Notes: generated by a model from the sequence alone, not told the origin. 64,000 bases of DNA from Alphaproteobacteria bacterium (GCA_017308375.1 JAFKEW010000064.1:1-64000), one strand, 5' to 3'. Positions 17,543 through 26,507 are shown, counted from the first letter of the stretch. A program made the numbers and translations.

Positions 17543-18292
17543 TTAAACGGCGAACAGGCGGGCGAAGAAGATCATGCTCATCGCGGCGCCAACCACGATG
17601 ACGGTGGCGCGGACCGCCTTTTCGGGCAAGGCGCGGGCGAGCGGCGCGCCGGCATAGCCGCCGAGCGTTGCCGCCACCATCATCACAACAGCCTGGGGCC
17701 AGGCGACAAGGCCCGCAGCCGCGAACGCCGCCACAGAGATTGCCGAGACCACAAAAGACAGCCCGTTCTTCAATCCGTTCATCGCATTGAGATCGCGCAT
17801 GCCCCAAAGCGCGAACAGCGCCAGCAGCACAATTCCCAGGCCGCCATTGAAGTAGCCGCCATAGAGCGAGACCAGCAGGGTTGCGACCCAGCCATCGGGC
17901 TTTCCAAACCGGCTTTGCCGCGCCCAGGCCTGTAACCGCTCGCCAAAGGCGAATACCAGCGTGGCGGTCGCAAGCAGGAACGGCACCACAATGGAAAATG
18001 CCCGGTTGGACGAGATCAGAAGCAGGAGCGAACCGATCAGCCCGCCAAGGGCCGTGACCGCCGCGATCCGCAACAGCCGCTTACGCGCCAGCGCGGCGAT
18101 TTCCCGCCGGAATCCGATCGCGCCGCCGAGATAGCCGGGGAAGACGGCAACCGCACTGGTCGCATTGGCCGCAACCACCGGCACGCCGGTATAGACAAGC
18201 GCGGGAAAGGTGAGGAACGTGCCGCCGCCCGCGATGGTGTTGAGCACGCCGGCCGCGAAGGCCGCGGCGGCAAGAAGAAGATAGCCGGTCAT
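17543..18292 (-). CDS. TauE/SafE family membrane permease
   Basis: 249 residues, mostly hydrophobic, with about eight membrane segments and the family's internal repeat (GVLNTIAGGGTFLTFPALVYTGVP near the N-terminus; YGGYFNGGLGIVLLALFAL in the second half). TauE/SafE proteins export sulfite, sulfoacetate or related organic anions across the inner membrane. It lies on the same strand as the rhamnose genes, 145 bases before the symporter start, and 45 bases after an SDR gene. No sulfur-metabolism gene is nearby, so its substrate is unknown. Confidence 0.85.
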   Translation of the reverse strand: MTGYLLLAAAAFAAGVLNTIAGGGTFLTFPALVYTGVPVVAANATSAVAVFPGYLGGAIGFRREIAALARKRLLRIAAVTALGGLIGSLLLLISSNRAFSIVVPFLLATATLVFAFGERLQAWARQSRFGKPDGWVATLLVSLYGGYFNGGLGIVLLALFALWGMRDLNAMNGLKNGLSFVVSAISVAAFAAAGLVAWPQAVVMMVAATLGGYAGAPLARALPEKAVRATVIVVGAAMSMIFFARLFAV

Positions 18293-18337
18293 GACACGCT
18301 GACTATCAGACGGCAGAGGGCACGCCCATAAGGGCGA

Positions 18338-19300
18338 TCAGAAGCGTTCGCCGACCAGTTCTTCGCTTTTGGCCCATAGTGCTTTCGCATTTTCGGGATC
18401 GAGTGCGTAACCGCGCACCCCGCCGCGCGCCGCCGGGTTTTCATTCCGCTCTGCGACCTGACAATCCTCACAGAATTTTCCGCCCACGAGATCAGCCGGG
18501 GCGACGAAACCTGCCCATACCGATGTTGCAGCCCCTTGCGGGACGGTCTTCCATTCGAAGGGAGGAAGATTTCCGGCCTTGTTGGCGTCTTCGATGCTCT
18601 TCGTCATCATCTGCCTGAGCTCAGGTGTCATATGACGGCCAAGCTCTGTCATGATGCCGCCGGGATGGACGGCGGTGGCGCGCACGCCGTTGCCGCGGTG
18701 ACGGCGGTCAAACTCCACCGCGAACAGAACATTCGCCGTCTTGGAGCGGCCATAAGCACCAAATTCGCTGTAGGGCGTGCGCTCGAAATTCGGATCGTCG
18801 AGATTCACGTCCGCGAAACGGTGCCCCGACGAGGACAGATTGACGAGGCGCGAACCGTTGCGAAACAGCGAGGCAATGCGGTTGACCAGAACGAAATGAC
18901 CGAGGTGATTGGTGCCGAACTGGGTTTCAAAACCATCGGACGTTTTGCCCTTCGGCGTTGCCATCACACCGGCATTGCAGATCACCACATCGAACGGCTT
19001 GCCATCGGCGGTAAGCCTGTCCGCGCAGGCGCGCACACTTTTGAGCGACGCAAGATCGAGTTCCACCAACGACAGACTGCCGCCATGCGCCGCATCCCGC
19101 CGCACCGGTTCGGTCGCCCGCTCCGCTTTTTTCAGATCGCGGGCCGCACCGACAACCGTTGCGCCATGGGCGGCAAGCGCGCGGGCCGTCTCCACCCCCA
19201 ACCCGGCCGAGACGCCGGTGACCAGAACCCGTTTTCCGGTGAGCGTGGCACCCGCAAGCACCTCATCCGTGGTCGATTTCGCGCCGAACTGTGCCGTCAT
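18338..19300 (-). CDS. Short-chain dehydrogenase/reductase
   Basis: 320 residues with the classical SDR cofactor motif VTGVSAGLGVETARAL, the NAG motif (VICNAGVMATPKGKTSDGFE) and the catalytic YGRSK, with an NLSSSGH serine strand before it. The TQFGTNHLGHFVL stretch is typical of the retinol-dehydrogenase/WWOX-like branch, usually NADP-dependent and broad in substrate. Cytosolic. It may share a transcript with the TauE-like gene 45 bases downstream. No pathway assignment is possible from context. Confidence 0.85.
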   Translation of the reverse strand: MTAQFGAKSTTDEVLAGATLTGKRVLVTGVSAGLGVETARALAAHGATVVGAARDLKKAERATEPVRRDAAHGGSLSLVELDLASLKSVRACADRLTADGKPFDVVICNAGVMATPKGKTSDGFETQFGTNHLGHFVLVNRIASLFRNGSRLVNLSSSGHRFADVNLDDPNFERTPYSEFGAYGRSKTANVLFAVEFDRRHRGNGVRATAVHPGGIMTELGRHMTPELRQMMTKSIEDANKAGNLPPFEWKTVPQGAATSVWAGFVAPADLVGGKFCEDCQVAERNENPAARGGVRGYALDPENAKALWAKSEELVGERF

Positions 19301-19450
19301 TTCTGTCCCATGCGTTCATCCGGGTGCGATCATGGCATAGAGGCGCCACGCTGCCTACAAGCACCGCCGCCGGCCTGGAGAGCGAAAGGGGCCGAGCCAG
19401 GCTGCCGTCGCATCGGCGATCGGCTGGCGCTTCATTCCGCCCATCAGAAC

Positions 19451-19648
19451 ATCAATCTCTCCTATCGCGATCTGCCCTATCGCGATCTGCCGTCGCGCAG
19501 CGACGATCCGGCCGCAGGGCTGCTTGCGCACGGGCTTAAGCCGGGCGATCGCATCGGATTGAAAGCGCACGGCCAAGGGCCGCAGCTAGAATTTGTTTCA
19601 GGAATCCGGCAACCACCCGGCCATATTTACAACAGAGTCAAAAGATGA
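19451..19648 (+). pseudogene. Remnant of an acyl-CoA/malonyl-CoA ligase N-terminal region
   Basis: The plus-strand frame reads LSYRDLPYRDLPSRSDD, then AAGLLAHGLKPGDRIGLKAHG and QLEFVSGIRQ before TGA. This matches the 'tYaeLdarSdrlAagLlalGlkpGDRva' block found near residues 30-80 of AMP-forming acyl-CoA and malonyl-CoA ligases. No start, AMP-binding motif or C-terminal domain is present nearby, so only about 65 codons remain. The block is preceded by a 15-bp in-frame tandem repeat. The parent enzyme cannot be named more closely. Confidence 0.55.
19463..19491 (+). repeat. 15-bp direct tandem repeat inside the ligase remnant
   Basis: TATCGCGATCTGCC occurs at 19463-19476 and again at 19478-19491, encoding YRDLP twice. 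A slippage or unequal-crossover product; the intact enzyme family has one copy of this block. Confidence 0.8.
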
Positions 19649-19804
19649 CCCGCGCCCGCCGGGCGACGGAAAGCGTTAACCGCTCGTGGCATTATTATCA
19701 CGATCCGCCACGATACTGGGCATTTAGCGCAATAGAGATTGAGTGTCGGGCCCCACAGCGCCATCCTTGAGGCGCCCGAGAGAAGAACCTCTGGACACGA
19801 GGTA

Positions 19805-19818
19805 TATAACGCGTTATA
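19805..19818. promoter_or_regulatory. Perfect 14-bp palindrome upstream of the second TonB receptor
   Basis: TATAACGCGTTATA reads the same on both strands and lies about 130 bases before the receptor start. Size and symmetry suit a TetR-type dimer, and a TetR gene lies in the same cluster at 26612. Its AACGCGTT core recurs at 22732-22739. Confidence 0.45.
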
Positions 19819-19950
19819 AAAAATTATTGTCAGACGATTCGCCTGGGAGGGTGCGGGCCGCGCTGGCGTTCGGCGGTCGCCCGTATTTTTCCCATCAGCG
19901 AATTAAGGGCTTGCGCGGTACCAACGCGCGGCACGAACGGGAGGTAACGG

Positions 19951-22611
19951 ATGTCACGTCAATGGACGCCACTTTGTGGCGTTGTCACAACGCTTGCACT
20001 GGCAGCAGCCGCGCCGCCGGCGATGGCGCAGGATCAGCCTTCAACCGGAATCGAAACGGTTGTGGTCACGGCGCAGAAGGTTTCCCAGAATATCAACGAT
20101 GTCGGTATGTCGATCACCGCGGCATCGGGCGACGAGCTGACCAAGCTCGGCATTACCGATACGTCGCAACTCGTGAAGGTGGTGCCCGGCTTCAACTATA
20201 CGCCGTCCTTCTACGGCACGCCGATCTATACCATTCGCGGTGTCGGCTTCCTCGACACTTCACTGGCGGCCAGCCCGACAGTGAGCGTCTATAACGACGA
20301 AGTACCGCTGCCCTATTCCATCATGACATCGGCCGCCTCACTCGACATTCAGCGGGTGGAAGTGCTGAAAGGCCCGCAAGGCACGCTGTTCGGCGAAAAC
20401 GCCACCGGCGGTGCGATCAATTTCATCGCTAACAAGCCGACGGACGATTGGGAAGCGGGCGCGGACTTCAGCTATGGCCGCTTCAACACCGCCGATCTGC
20501 AAGGATTCGTCAGCGGGCCGATCACCGACACGTTGAAATTCCGTGTGGCGGTGCGCAGCATTCAGAGCGGCGACTGGCAGTACAGCTATACGCACCCCGC
20601 AACATCGGGTGCCAAGAACATGCTGCAGGGCCGGGTTTCATTTGAATGGCAGCCGACCGACAACTTCACCGCATTGCTGACACTGTCCGGGTTCAAGGAC
20701 ACCAGCGATACGCAGATGCCGGCGCTTTATGGCATCGCACCGCTGAGCCCGGCGGCCACCATGGATCCGCGGATCGGCATCTATCCGTTCAACCAGTTCG
20801 GCTCAACAACCGGATACCACTATCCGTTCGCGCCGCAAGACTCGCGCGCGGCCGACTGGGGCGCGTGCGTGAACACCTCGCCGTTCGATCCGCCGTTCAA
20901 CACGACGCCGATCGGTGCGGAGCGGCCGCTGAATTCGACCGAATGCACCGGCGCACGCAACGACAACAAGTTCTTCAATGCATCGCTCAGGATGGACTAC
21001 AACATCACGAACGATCTGACCCTGACATCGCTGACATCACATCAGCGCTTCGACCGTTTCACCACGATTGAAGGCGACGGCACGATCTATCAGGATTATG
21101 AATCGCTGCAGCGCGGTTATATCGACGTCACCTATCAGGAATTGCGGCTGGCCGGGAAATTCGCCGGTAAGGGCGACTGGATATTCGGCGGCAATTACGA
21201 GAAAGACTCGACGCACGACGACTTCCTGCAGACTTATGGCGGATCGACCGCAAGCCCGACCTCTCTGCCTGGCGCGGTCCTCTGCTCCAGCTATGGCGGT
21301 GTTGCTTATGGTGGCCCGTTCGACTGTTCGGGTGTTCCGGCCGGCGTACCGGCTTTCTATCAGACCTATCTGGGCCCGACGAACCCGACCAATCAGCAAC
21401 ACACCCAGACCATGGCGATCTACGCGAATGGCGAATACCCGATCCTGGACAATCTGACCGCCCAGGCCGGTATCCGTTTCACGCAGACCAACAAATCCTT
21501 CCATGGCTGCGGTTATGACGGCGGCGACGGCACCTGGTCTTTGGTATCGGAGCAGATTCAGAACATGCTGCAGTTGTTCAGCGGCGTGATTCCGATCTCG
21601 ACCTATCTGCAGCCGGGTGCATCATCCGGCGGCGGCGGTATCAATGTCGGGCCGGGCGCATGCGCCACCACCGGGCCTGGGCCGAGCTTCCATCCCGAGC
21701 ACTTCACGAGCCTGTTCAACGAGAACAACGTGTCGTGGCGCGCGGGCCTGAACTGGAAGCCGGTGGAAGACACACTGCTCTATGTCAACGTCAGCCGCGG
21801 CTGGAAATCCGGCAGCTTCCCGACGGTGGCAACCTCGGCCTACACCCAGTTGGTGCCGGCCAAGCAGGAAGGCCTTCTGGCTTACGAAGTGGGCTTCAAA
21901 TCGACGCTGCTGGACAACACGCTGCAACTGAACGGCGCGGTGTTCTACTATGACTACAAGGACAAGCAGATCCTTGGCGCCATCGTCGACCCGATCTTCG
22001 GACCGTTGCCACAGTTGGTGAACGTGCCGAAATCCCACGTTATCGGCTTTGAACTGTCCGGTATCTGGGCGCCGATCGAAGGCCTGACCATCACACCGTC
22101 GGTCAGCTATGTTCACAGCCGGGTTGACGGTTGCGACGGCGAAGACCTGCCCGGACCGGGATGCCACAACGGGCATTACTTCAACTTCGATCCGTTCAGC
22201 CAGAATGTGGACCTGACCGGGGAGCCGTTCCCGGCCGCACCACCATGGCAGTCGTCTGTCGACGTGCAGTATCAATGGCCGCTGACGGACTCGGTCATGG
22301 CTTATGTCGGCGCCAACGTGAACCACCAGGCAAGCACGAACGGCTTCTTCTACAACCGGGCGCCGTTCTCGCCGCCGATCAACTCCGGTGTCGGCAACGC
22401 CTATCCGTCGGATGTGCTGCGGATCAAGGAGTACACGCTTATCGATCTGCGGGCCGGTGTGGAAATGAATGCCTGGCGTGTCCAGGTCTGGGGCCGCAAC
22501 ATCACCAACGAGTATTACTGGACGGGTGCTTCCCACGTGAACGACGTGCTGTACCGCTATACCGGGATGCCGGCGACCTATGGCTTCACGGTGAGCTATC
22601 GCTTCCAGTAA
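19951..22611 (+). CDS. TonB-dependent receptor of the catabolic cluster
   Basis: 886 residues, ATG preceded by GGGAGG. Signal peptide (VVTTLALAAAAPPAMA), TonB-box-like IETVVVTAQKV, plug domain with VVPGFNYTPSF and RVEVLKGPQGTLFGENATGGAINF, and a barrel ending in YGFTVSYRFQ. This plug form (QKVSQNINDVGMSI) is typical of the large sphingomonad/caulobacter receptor subfamily that takes up hydrophobic or aromatic organic compounds. It is followed by a strong terminator, so it forms its own transcript ahead of the enoyl-CoA hydratase operon, whose substrate it may import. Confidence 0.92.
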   Translation: MSRQWTPLCGVVTTLALAAAAPPAMAQDQPSTGIETVVVTAQKVSQNINDVGMSITAASGDELTKLGITDTSQLVKVVPGFNYTPSFYGTPIYTIRGVGFLDTSLAASPTVSVYNDEVPLPYSIMTSAASLDIQRVEVLKGPQGTLFGENATGGAINFIANKPTDDWEAGADFSYGRFNTADLQGFVSGPITDTLKFRVAVRSIQSGDWQYSYTHPATSGAKNMLQGRVSFEWQPTDNFTALLTLSGFKDTSDTQMPALYGIAPLSPAATMDPRIGIYPFNQFGSTTGYHYPFAPQDSRAADWGACVNTSPFDPPFNTTPIGAERPLNSTECTGARNDNKFFNASLRMDYNITNDLTLTSLTSHQRFDRFTTIEGDGTIYQDYESLQRGYIDVTYQELRLAGKFAGKGDWIFGGNYEKDSTHDDFLQTYGGSTASPTSLPGAVLCSSYGGVAYGGPFDCSGVPAGVPAFYQTYLGPTNPTNQQHTQTMAIYANGEYPILDNLTAQAGIRFTQTNKSFHGCGYDGGDGTWSLVSEQIQNMLQLFSGVIPISTYLQPGASSGGGGINVGPGACATTGPGPSFHPEHFTSLFNENNVSWRAGLNWKPVEDTLLYVNVSRGWKSGSFPTVATSAYTQLVPAKQEGLLAYEVGFKSTLLDNTLQLNGAVFYYDYKDKQILGAIVDPIFGPLPQLVNVPKSHVIGFELSGIWAPIEGLTITPSVSYVHSRVDGCDGEDLPGPGCHNGHYFNFDPFSQNVDLTGEPFPAAPPWQSSVDVQYQWPLTDSVMAYVGANVNHQASTNGFFYNRAPFSPPINSGVGNAYPSDVLRIKEYTLIDLRAGVEMNAWRVQVWGRNITNEYYWTGASHVNDVLYRYTGMPATYGFTVSYRFQ

Positions 22612-22637
22612 TAGCGATCTGACCTAACACCTCGCGC

Positions 22638-22672
22638 ACTCCCCGGACCCTATGGGTCCGGGGAGTTTTTTT
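22638..22672 (+). terminator. Strong rho-independent terminator of the TonB receptor gene
   Basis: A 13-bp GC-rich stem (ACTCCCCGGACCC at 22638-22650 and its complement at 22654-22666) with a TAT loop is followed at once by a T-run to 22671. It lies 26 bases after the receptor stop codon. Confidence 0.95.
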
Positions 22673-22731
22673 ATTTGCCATAGGCCGGGCTTTCGAGCCG
22701 GGCGTTTTCTGGCCGCTACATATGATGTTGA

Positions 22732-22739
22732 AACGCGTT
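22732..22739. promoter_or_regulatory. AACGCGTT palindrome upstream of the enoyl-CoA hydratase operon
   Basis: The core of the 19805-19818 palindrome recurs here, about 70 bases before the hydratase start and after the previous terminator, so within its promoter zone. Candidate TetR operator; short and therefore uncertain. Confidence 0.3.
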
Positions 22740-22806
22740 CTGAATATTGTTTAGAGTTTTCGCAATGGCCAGAATAACGGCCCATATCATCAGGTGAGGA
22801 GCGCCC

Positions 22807-23667
22807 ATGAGCTATCGCGACATTCTTTATGAAACCGACGGACCGGTGCTGACCATCACGCTGAACCGGCCGGACAAGCTGAACGCCTATACCGCCGTGA
22901 TGGGGGCGGAACTGGAGGATGCCTTCACCCGCGCCGATGCCGATGATGCCATTCGTGCCATCATCGTGACGGGCGCGGGCCGCGGCTTTTGCGCCGGTGC
23001 CGATATTTCGGCCGGTGCCAACGCCTTTGACGCGCAAAGCGGCAATTCGGCATCGTTCGGCGATCAGGCGGCGCGCGAACGCCGCTCCGGCGGGGCGGGT
23101 TTCATTGGCGCGATCTACAATTGCCGCAAGCCATCCATCGCCGCGTTCAACGGGCCGGCGGTGGGCGTCGGCCTGACCTTGACCCTGCCGATGGACATCA
23201 AGATCGCCGCCAGCACGGCACGTTTCGGCTTTGTGTTCGCACGCCGCGGCCTTGTACCGGAAGCGGCCAGCGCATGGTTCCTGCCGCAACTGGTGGGCCT
23301 GAGCCAGGCCTTGAAATGGTGCCTGACGGGACGCGTGTTCAACGCGGACGAGGCTCTGGCCGGCGGTCTTTTGAGCGAAGTGGTGCCGCCGGAAAACGTG
23401 CTGGAACGGGCCCGCGCGTTGGCGCGCGAAATTGCCGAGGAAACATCCCCCATCGCGATCGCGCTGACGCGGCAGATGCTGTGGCGCTTTGCCGGTGCGC
23501 CTGATTACAGCGAACTGCTGAAGATTGACGGCGTGCTGGCGATGCAGCTTGGCGCGGGCGCGGATGTGAAGGAAGGCGTAATGGCGTTTCTGGAAAAGCG
23601 CAAACCGCAATTCCCCGGCAAGGTCTCAAAAGACATGCCGGCGCGCTACCCCTGGTGGGAGGCGTAA
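22807..23667 (+). CDS. Enoyl-CoA hydratase/isomerase family protein (crotonase)
   Basis: 286 residues; ATG preceded by GAGGAG. Crotonase features: ITLNRPDKLNAYTAVMGAEL, the oxyanion-hole stretch GRGFCAGADIS and NGPAVGVGLTLTLPMDIKIA, with GLVPEAASAWFLPQLVG in place of the usual second catalytic Glu region. It would hydrate or isomerise an enoyl-CoA in the cytosol. First gene of an operon with the APH kinase (6-base gap), a small protein and an acyl-CoA dehydrogenase, so it probably handles the enoyl-CoA made by that module. Confidence 0.9.
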   Translation: MSYRDILYETDGPVLTITLNRPDKLNAYTAVMGAELEDAFTRADADDAIRAIIVTGAGRGFCAGADISAGANAFDAQSGNSASFGDQAARERRSGGAGFIGAIYNCRKPSIAAFNGPAVGVGLTLTLPMDIKIAASTARFGFVFARRGLVPEAASAWFLPQLVGLSQALKWCLTGRVFNADEALAGGLLSEVVPPENVLERARALAREIAEETSPIAIALTRQMLWRFAGAPDYSELLKIDGVLAMQLGAGADVKEGVMAFLEKRKPQFPGKVSKDMPARYPWWEA

Positions 23668-23673
23668 GCTGAC

Positions 23674-24675
23674 GTGTCCCTGTCAGAGCATGCGTTTGAA
23701 GACGGTCTTGCCGCTGTCATCCGCCGCGCAGTCGCAGGCGCGGACGGTATCGCAAATCTTCGCCGCCTGTCCGGCGGTGCAAGCCAGGAAACCTGGGCCT
23801 TCGAGGCCGTGGGACCCAAGCTGTCGCAACGGCTGATCCTGCGCCGCGCGCCGGGCGGCGACCGTCAGCATGAAGCCGCCGCCGGTCTTGAGACCGAGGC
23901 ACGGCTGATGGATCTGGCCGGCAAAGCGGGCATTCCCGAACCGCCGGTGATTTATGTCCTGCGCCCGGAAGATGGCATCGGCAGAGGCTTCATTGTCGGC
24001 TTTGTCGATGGTGAAACGCTGGGCCGCAAAATCGTGCGTGACGCGGCGTTCGCGGACGCGCGCAAGGGGCTTGCCTTCCGCTGTGGCGAAGTGCTGGCGG
24101 CCATCCACGCCATACCGCTCGACCAGGTGCCGCCGCTGCGCCATGCCGATGCGGCAACCCGGCTCGACGAACTGCACAAGCGCTATCGATTGTCGGAGCG
24201 GCCGCGGCCGGTCTTCGCGCTGGCCTTCGAATGGCTGCGGCAGCGCCTGCCCAAGGAGCCACCGGCGCCGCGGCTGGTGCACGGCGATTTCCGCAACGGC
24301 AATCTGATCATCGGACCGGACGGATTGCGCGCGGTGCTGGATTGGGAAATCGCCCATATCGGAGACCCGATCGAGGATCTGGGCTGGCTGTGCGTGGGGC
24401 CGTGGCGGTTCGGCGGCATCGACAATCCGGTCGGCGGTTTCGGCACGGTGGACCAGTTGCTGGCCGGCTATGAGGCGGGCGGCGGCGGCAGGATAGACCC
24501 GGAACAAGTGCGGTTCTGGGAGGTGCTGGGCTCGCTGAGTTGGGGGGTAAGCTGTGCGGCGATGATCCAGGCCATCCGCAGCGGTGTCGATCGCACGGCG
24601 GAACGCGCGATGATCGCAAGGCGCGCCTCCGAAAACGAGATCGATCTTTTGAACCTGATTGCGCCCCGGAGCTGA
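23674..24675 (+). CDS. APH-family phosphotransferase, LvaA/ACAD10-like hydroxyacyl-CoA kinase
   Basis: 333 residues from a GTG start. Kinase motifs are intact: catalytic LVHGDFRNGN (Asp205, Asn210) and the metal-binding VLDWEIAHIGDPIEDLGW (Asp223). The subfamily is the one fused to or paired with acyl-CoA dehydrogenases (ACAD10/11, LvaA), not true aminoglycoside resistance. In Pseudomonas putida, LvaA phosphorylates the 4-hydroxyl of 4-hydroxyvaleryl-CoA. Here the next genes are a small protein (3 bases on) and an acyl-CoA dehydrogenase, the same order as lvaA-lvaB-lvaC. The native substrate is unknown. Confidence 0.82.
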   Translation: MSLSEHAFEDGLAAVIRRAVAGADGIANLRRLSGGASQETWAFEAVGPKLSQRLILRRAPGGDRQHEAAAGLETEARLMDLAGKAGIPEPPVIYVLRPEDGIGRGFIVGFVDGETLGRKIVRDAAFADARKGLAFRCGEVLAAIHAIPLDQVPPLRHADAATRLDELHKRYRLSERPRPVFALAFEWLRQRLPKEPPAPRLVHGDFRNGNLIIGPDGLRAVLDWEIAHIGDPIEDLGWLCVGPWRFGGIDNPVGGFGTVDQLLAGYEAGGGGRIDPEQVRFWEVLGSLSWGVSCAAMIQAIRSGVDRTAERAMIARRASENEIDLLNLIAPRS

Positions 24676-24678
24676 GCC

Positions 24679-25065
24679 ATGCAGGACGAACCGACACCCG
24701 CCGAAATTCTGGAAACCGTGGCGCAATTCCTGCGCGAAACGGTGATGCCGGAAATGCAGGGCCGCAATGCGTTTCTCGCCCGCGTCACCGCCAATGCGGT
24801 GGATGTGGTGCGCCGTCAGATCGAGCTTTCACCCGCCGCGGATGCGGCCGAGCTGGCCCGCCTTCGCGCACTTCTGGATAGCGATGGCACTCTGGAAACC
24901 CTGAACGCGCAACTGTGCGAGCGGATCGAGACGGGCGCCATCACCCTCACTACACAGGGGCTGAAAGACCATCTGTGGGAAACCACCCTTGCCAAACTGG
25001 CCGTCGATCAGCCCAATTACGCAGCATACAAACGCGTACACGACCAGACACCGCAAAAAACATAA
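24679..25065 (+). CDS. Small conserved protein, likely LvaB-like partner of the kinase (DUF6285-type)
   Basis: 128 residues, charged and largely helical, no signal peptide or membrane segment. It begins EPTPAEILETVAQFLRETVMPEMQGRNAFLARVTANAVDVV, a pattern I recall as DUF6285. It is packed between the APH kinase (3-base gap) and the acyl-CoA dehydrogenase (11-base gap). In the P. putida levulinate operon a similarly small protein, LvaB, is needed for LvaA kinase activity; the same role is inferred here from size and gene order. The family link should be confirmed by profile search. Confidence 0.65.
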   Translation: MQDEPTPAEILETVAQFLRETVMPEMQGRNAFLARVTANAVDVVRRQIELSPAADAAELARLRALLDSDGTLETLNAQLCERIETGAITLTTQGLKDHLWETTLAKLAVDQPNYAAYKRVHDQTPQKT

Positions 25066-25076
25066 CGGAGCAGGCC

Positions 25077-26426
25077 ATGGATTTCTCCATTCCCAAATAC
25101 CTCTCGGACTATCTGGACGAGTTGGACCGCTTTATCGAAGCGGAAATCAAGCCGCTGCAGGCGAAGGACGACAATCAGCGTTTCTTCGACCACCGCCGCG
25201 AAAACGCCCGCACGGATTGGGATAATGACGGCCTGCCCCGGCCGGAATGGGAAGCCCTGCTGCGGCAGACGCGCGAATTGTGCGACAAGGCAGGCCATCT
25301 GCGCTACGCCTGGCCGAAGGAAATGGGCGGCAAAGGCGGCTCCAATTTCGACATGGCGGTAATCCGCGAGCATCTCGCGGCGAAAGGGCTTGGCCTGCAC
25401 AACGATCTGCAGAACGAGCATTCGGTTGTCGGCAACAACCCCTTCATCCTGATGTTTAAGGAATTTGCCACACCGGACCAGTTCAAACGCTATGGCGACA
25501 AGGTGCTGAAAGGAGAAATCACCACCGCGTTCGGCCTGACCGAACCCAATCATGGTTCGGACGCCACCTTCATGGAAACGCGCGCGGTGCCGGAGGAGCG
25601 CAACGGCGTCAAAGGCTGGCTGATCAACGGACAGAAGATGTGGACCACCGGCATGCATGTGGTGAGCCATTGCATGGTGTTCGCCCGCACCAGCGGCAAG
25701 GACGGCGACGCGTCCGGCATCACCGTGTTTCTGGTGCCGCGCAACGATCCCGGTGTGAAGATCGAGGAATGGCTGTGGACCTTCAACATGCCGACCGATC
25801 ACCCCCGCGTCAGCTTCACCAATGTGTGGGTGCCGGAAGAAGCGATCTGGGGTGAGGTCGGGCGCGGGCTTGGCCTGGGTCAGAGCTTTGTGCATCAGAA
25901 CCGCATCCGCCAGGCGGCGGGTTCGCTGGGCGCCGCGGTCTATTGCATCAATGAAAGCGTGAAATATGCCCGCCTGCGCAAGCCGTTCGGCAAGGCGCTG
26001 GCTTACAATCAGGCGATTCAGTGGCCGCTGGTCGAACTGGCGACACAGGCCGAGGCGCTGCGCCTTTTGATCCGCAAGACGGCCTGGGAAATGGACCGCA
26101 TGCCGCACAAGCAGGTGGAGCGCGAACTCTCCGACAAGGTGAGCATGTGCAATTACTGGGGCAATCGCCTCTGCTGCGAGGCGGCCGACCGTGCGATGCA
26201 GGTGCATGGCGGCATGGGCTATTCCCGCCACAAGGCGTTCGAGCACATCTATCGCCACCACCGCCGCTATCGCATCACCGAAGGATCGGAAGAAATCCAG
26301 ATGCGCAAGGTGGCGGCGTTCCTGTTCGGATTCATCGGACCCAAAAAGCCCGAATTCGACCGGCTGGAAGAAGAATACGCTGCCCTGCGCGCGAGCGGAA
26401 AAAACGATCGCGAGATCGGATTCTGA
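25077..26426 (+). CDS. Acyl-CoA dehydrogenase, LvaC/ACAD11-like
   Basis: 449 residues from the ATG at 25077, which follows ACGGAG by 6 bases; the frame is open further upstream but that part overlaps the previous gene. Acyl-CoA dehydrogenase fold: TTAFGLTEPNHGSDATFM and GWLINGQKMWTTG bind FAD/substrate, and the C-terminal MQVHGGMGYSRHKAFEHIYRHHRRYRI region ends with EGSEEIQMRKVAAF. In LvaC-type enzymes this fold eliminates phosphate from a 4-phosphoacyl-CoA and yields the 3-hydroxyacyl or enoyl form. Operon position right after the kinase pair supports that reading. A plain beta-oxidation dehydrogenase is the alternative. Confidence 0.87.
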   Translation: MDFSIPKYLSDYLDELDRFIEAEIKPLQAKDDNQRFFDHRRENARTDWDNDGLPRPEWEALLRQTRELCDKAGHLRYAWPKEMGGKGGSNFDMAVIREHLAAKGLGLHNDLQNEHSVVGNNPFILMFKEFATPDQFKRYGDKVLKGEITTAFGLTEPNHGSDATFMETRAVPEERNGVKGWLINGQKMWTTGMHVVSHCMVFARTSGKDGDASGITVFLVPRNDPGVKIEEWLWTFNMPTDHPRVSFTNVWVPEEAIWGEVGRGLGLGQSFVHQNRIRQAAGSLGAAVYCINESVKYARLRKPFGKALAYNQAIQWPLVELATQAEALRLLIRKTAWEMDRMPHKQVERELSDKVSMCNYWGNRLCCEAADRAMQVHGGMGYSRHKAFEHIYRHHRRYRITEGSEEIQMRKVAAFLFGFIGPKKPEFDRLEEEYAALRASGKNDREIGF

Positions 26427-26455
26427 TTCGGCACGGAAGCGGTCACATGAACCTT

Positions 26456-26507
26456 GGGCCCGGCCCTGGCGTGGTTCAACGCCGGTGCCGGGCCCTCGCC
26501 TTTTTTT
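26456..26507 (+). terminator. Rho-independent terminator of the hydratase-kinase-dehydrogenase operon
   Basis: Arms GGGCCCGGC (26456-26464) and GCCGGGCCC (26487-26495) enclose a second small hairpin and are followed by seven Ts at 26501-26507. It lies 30 bases after the dehydrogenase stop. Confidence 0.85.

Larger units (their letters stand above)
19301..19950. other. 650-base gap with a ligase remnant and the promoter of the second TonB receptor
   Basis: The stretch between the SDR start and the second TonB receptor has no intact gene. It holds a fossil of an AMP-forming CoA ligase (19451-19648), a 15-bp direct repeat within it, and the AT-rich likely promoter of the receptor around 19690-19840, including the palindrome at 19805-19818. 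Confidence 0.7.

Noticed and set aside
23674..24675. Aminoglycoside resistance for the APH-family gene
   Set aside because: Gene order with a small partner and acyl-CoA dehydrogenase, and the ACAD10-like sequence, point to acyl-CoA metabolism, not drug resistance.
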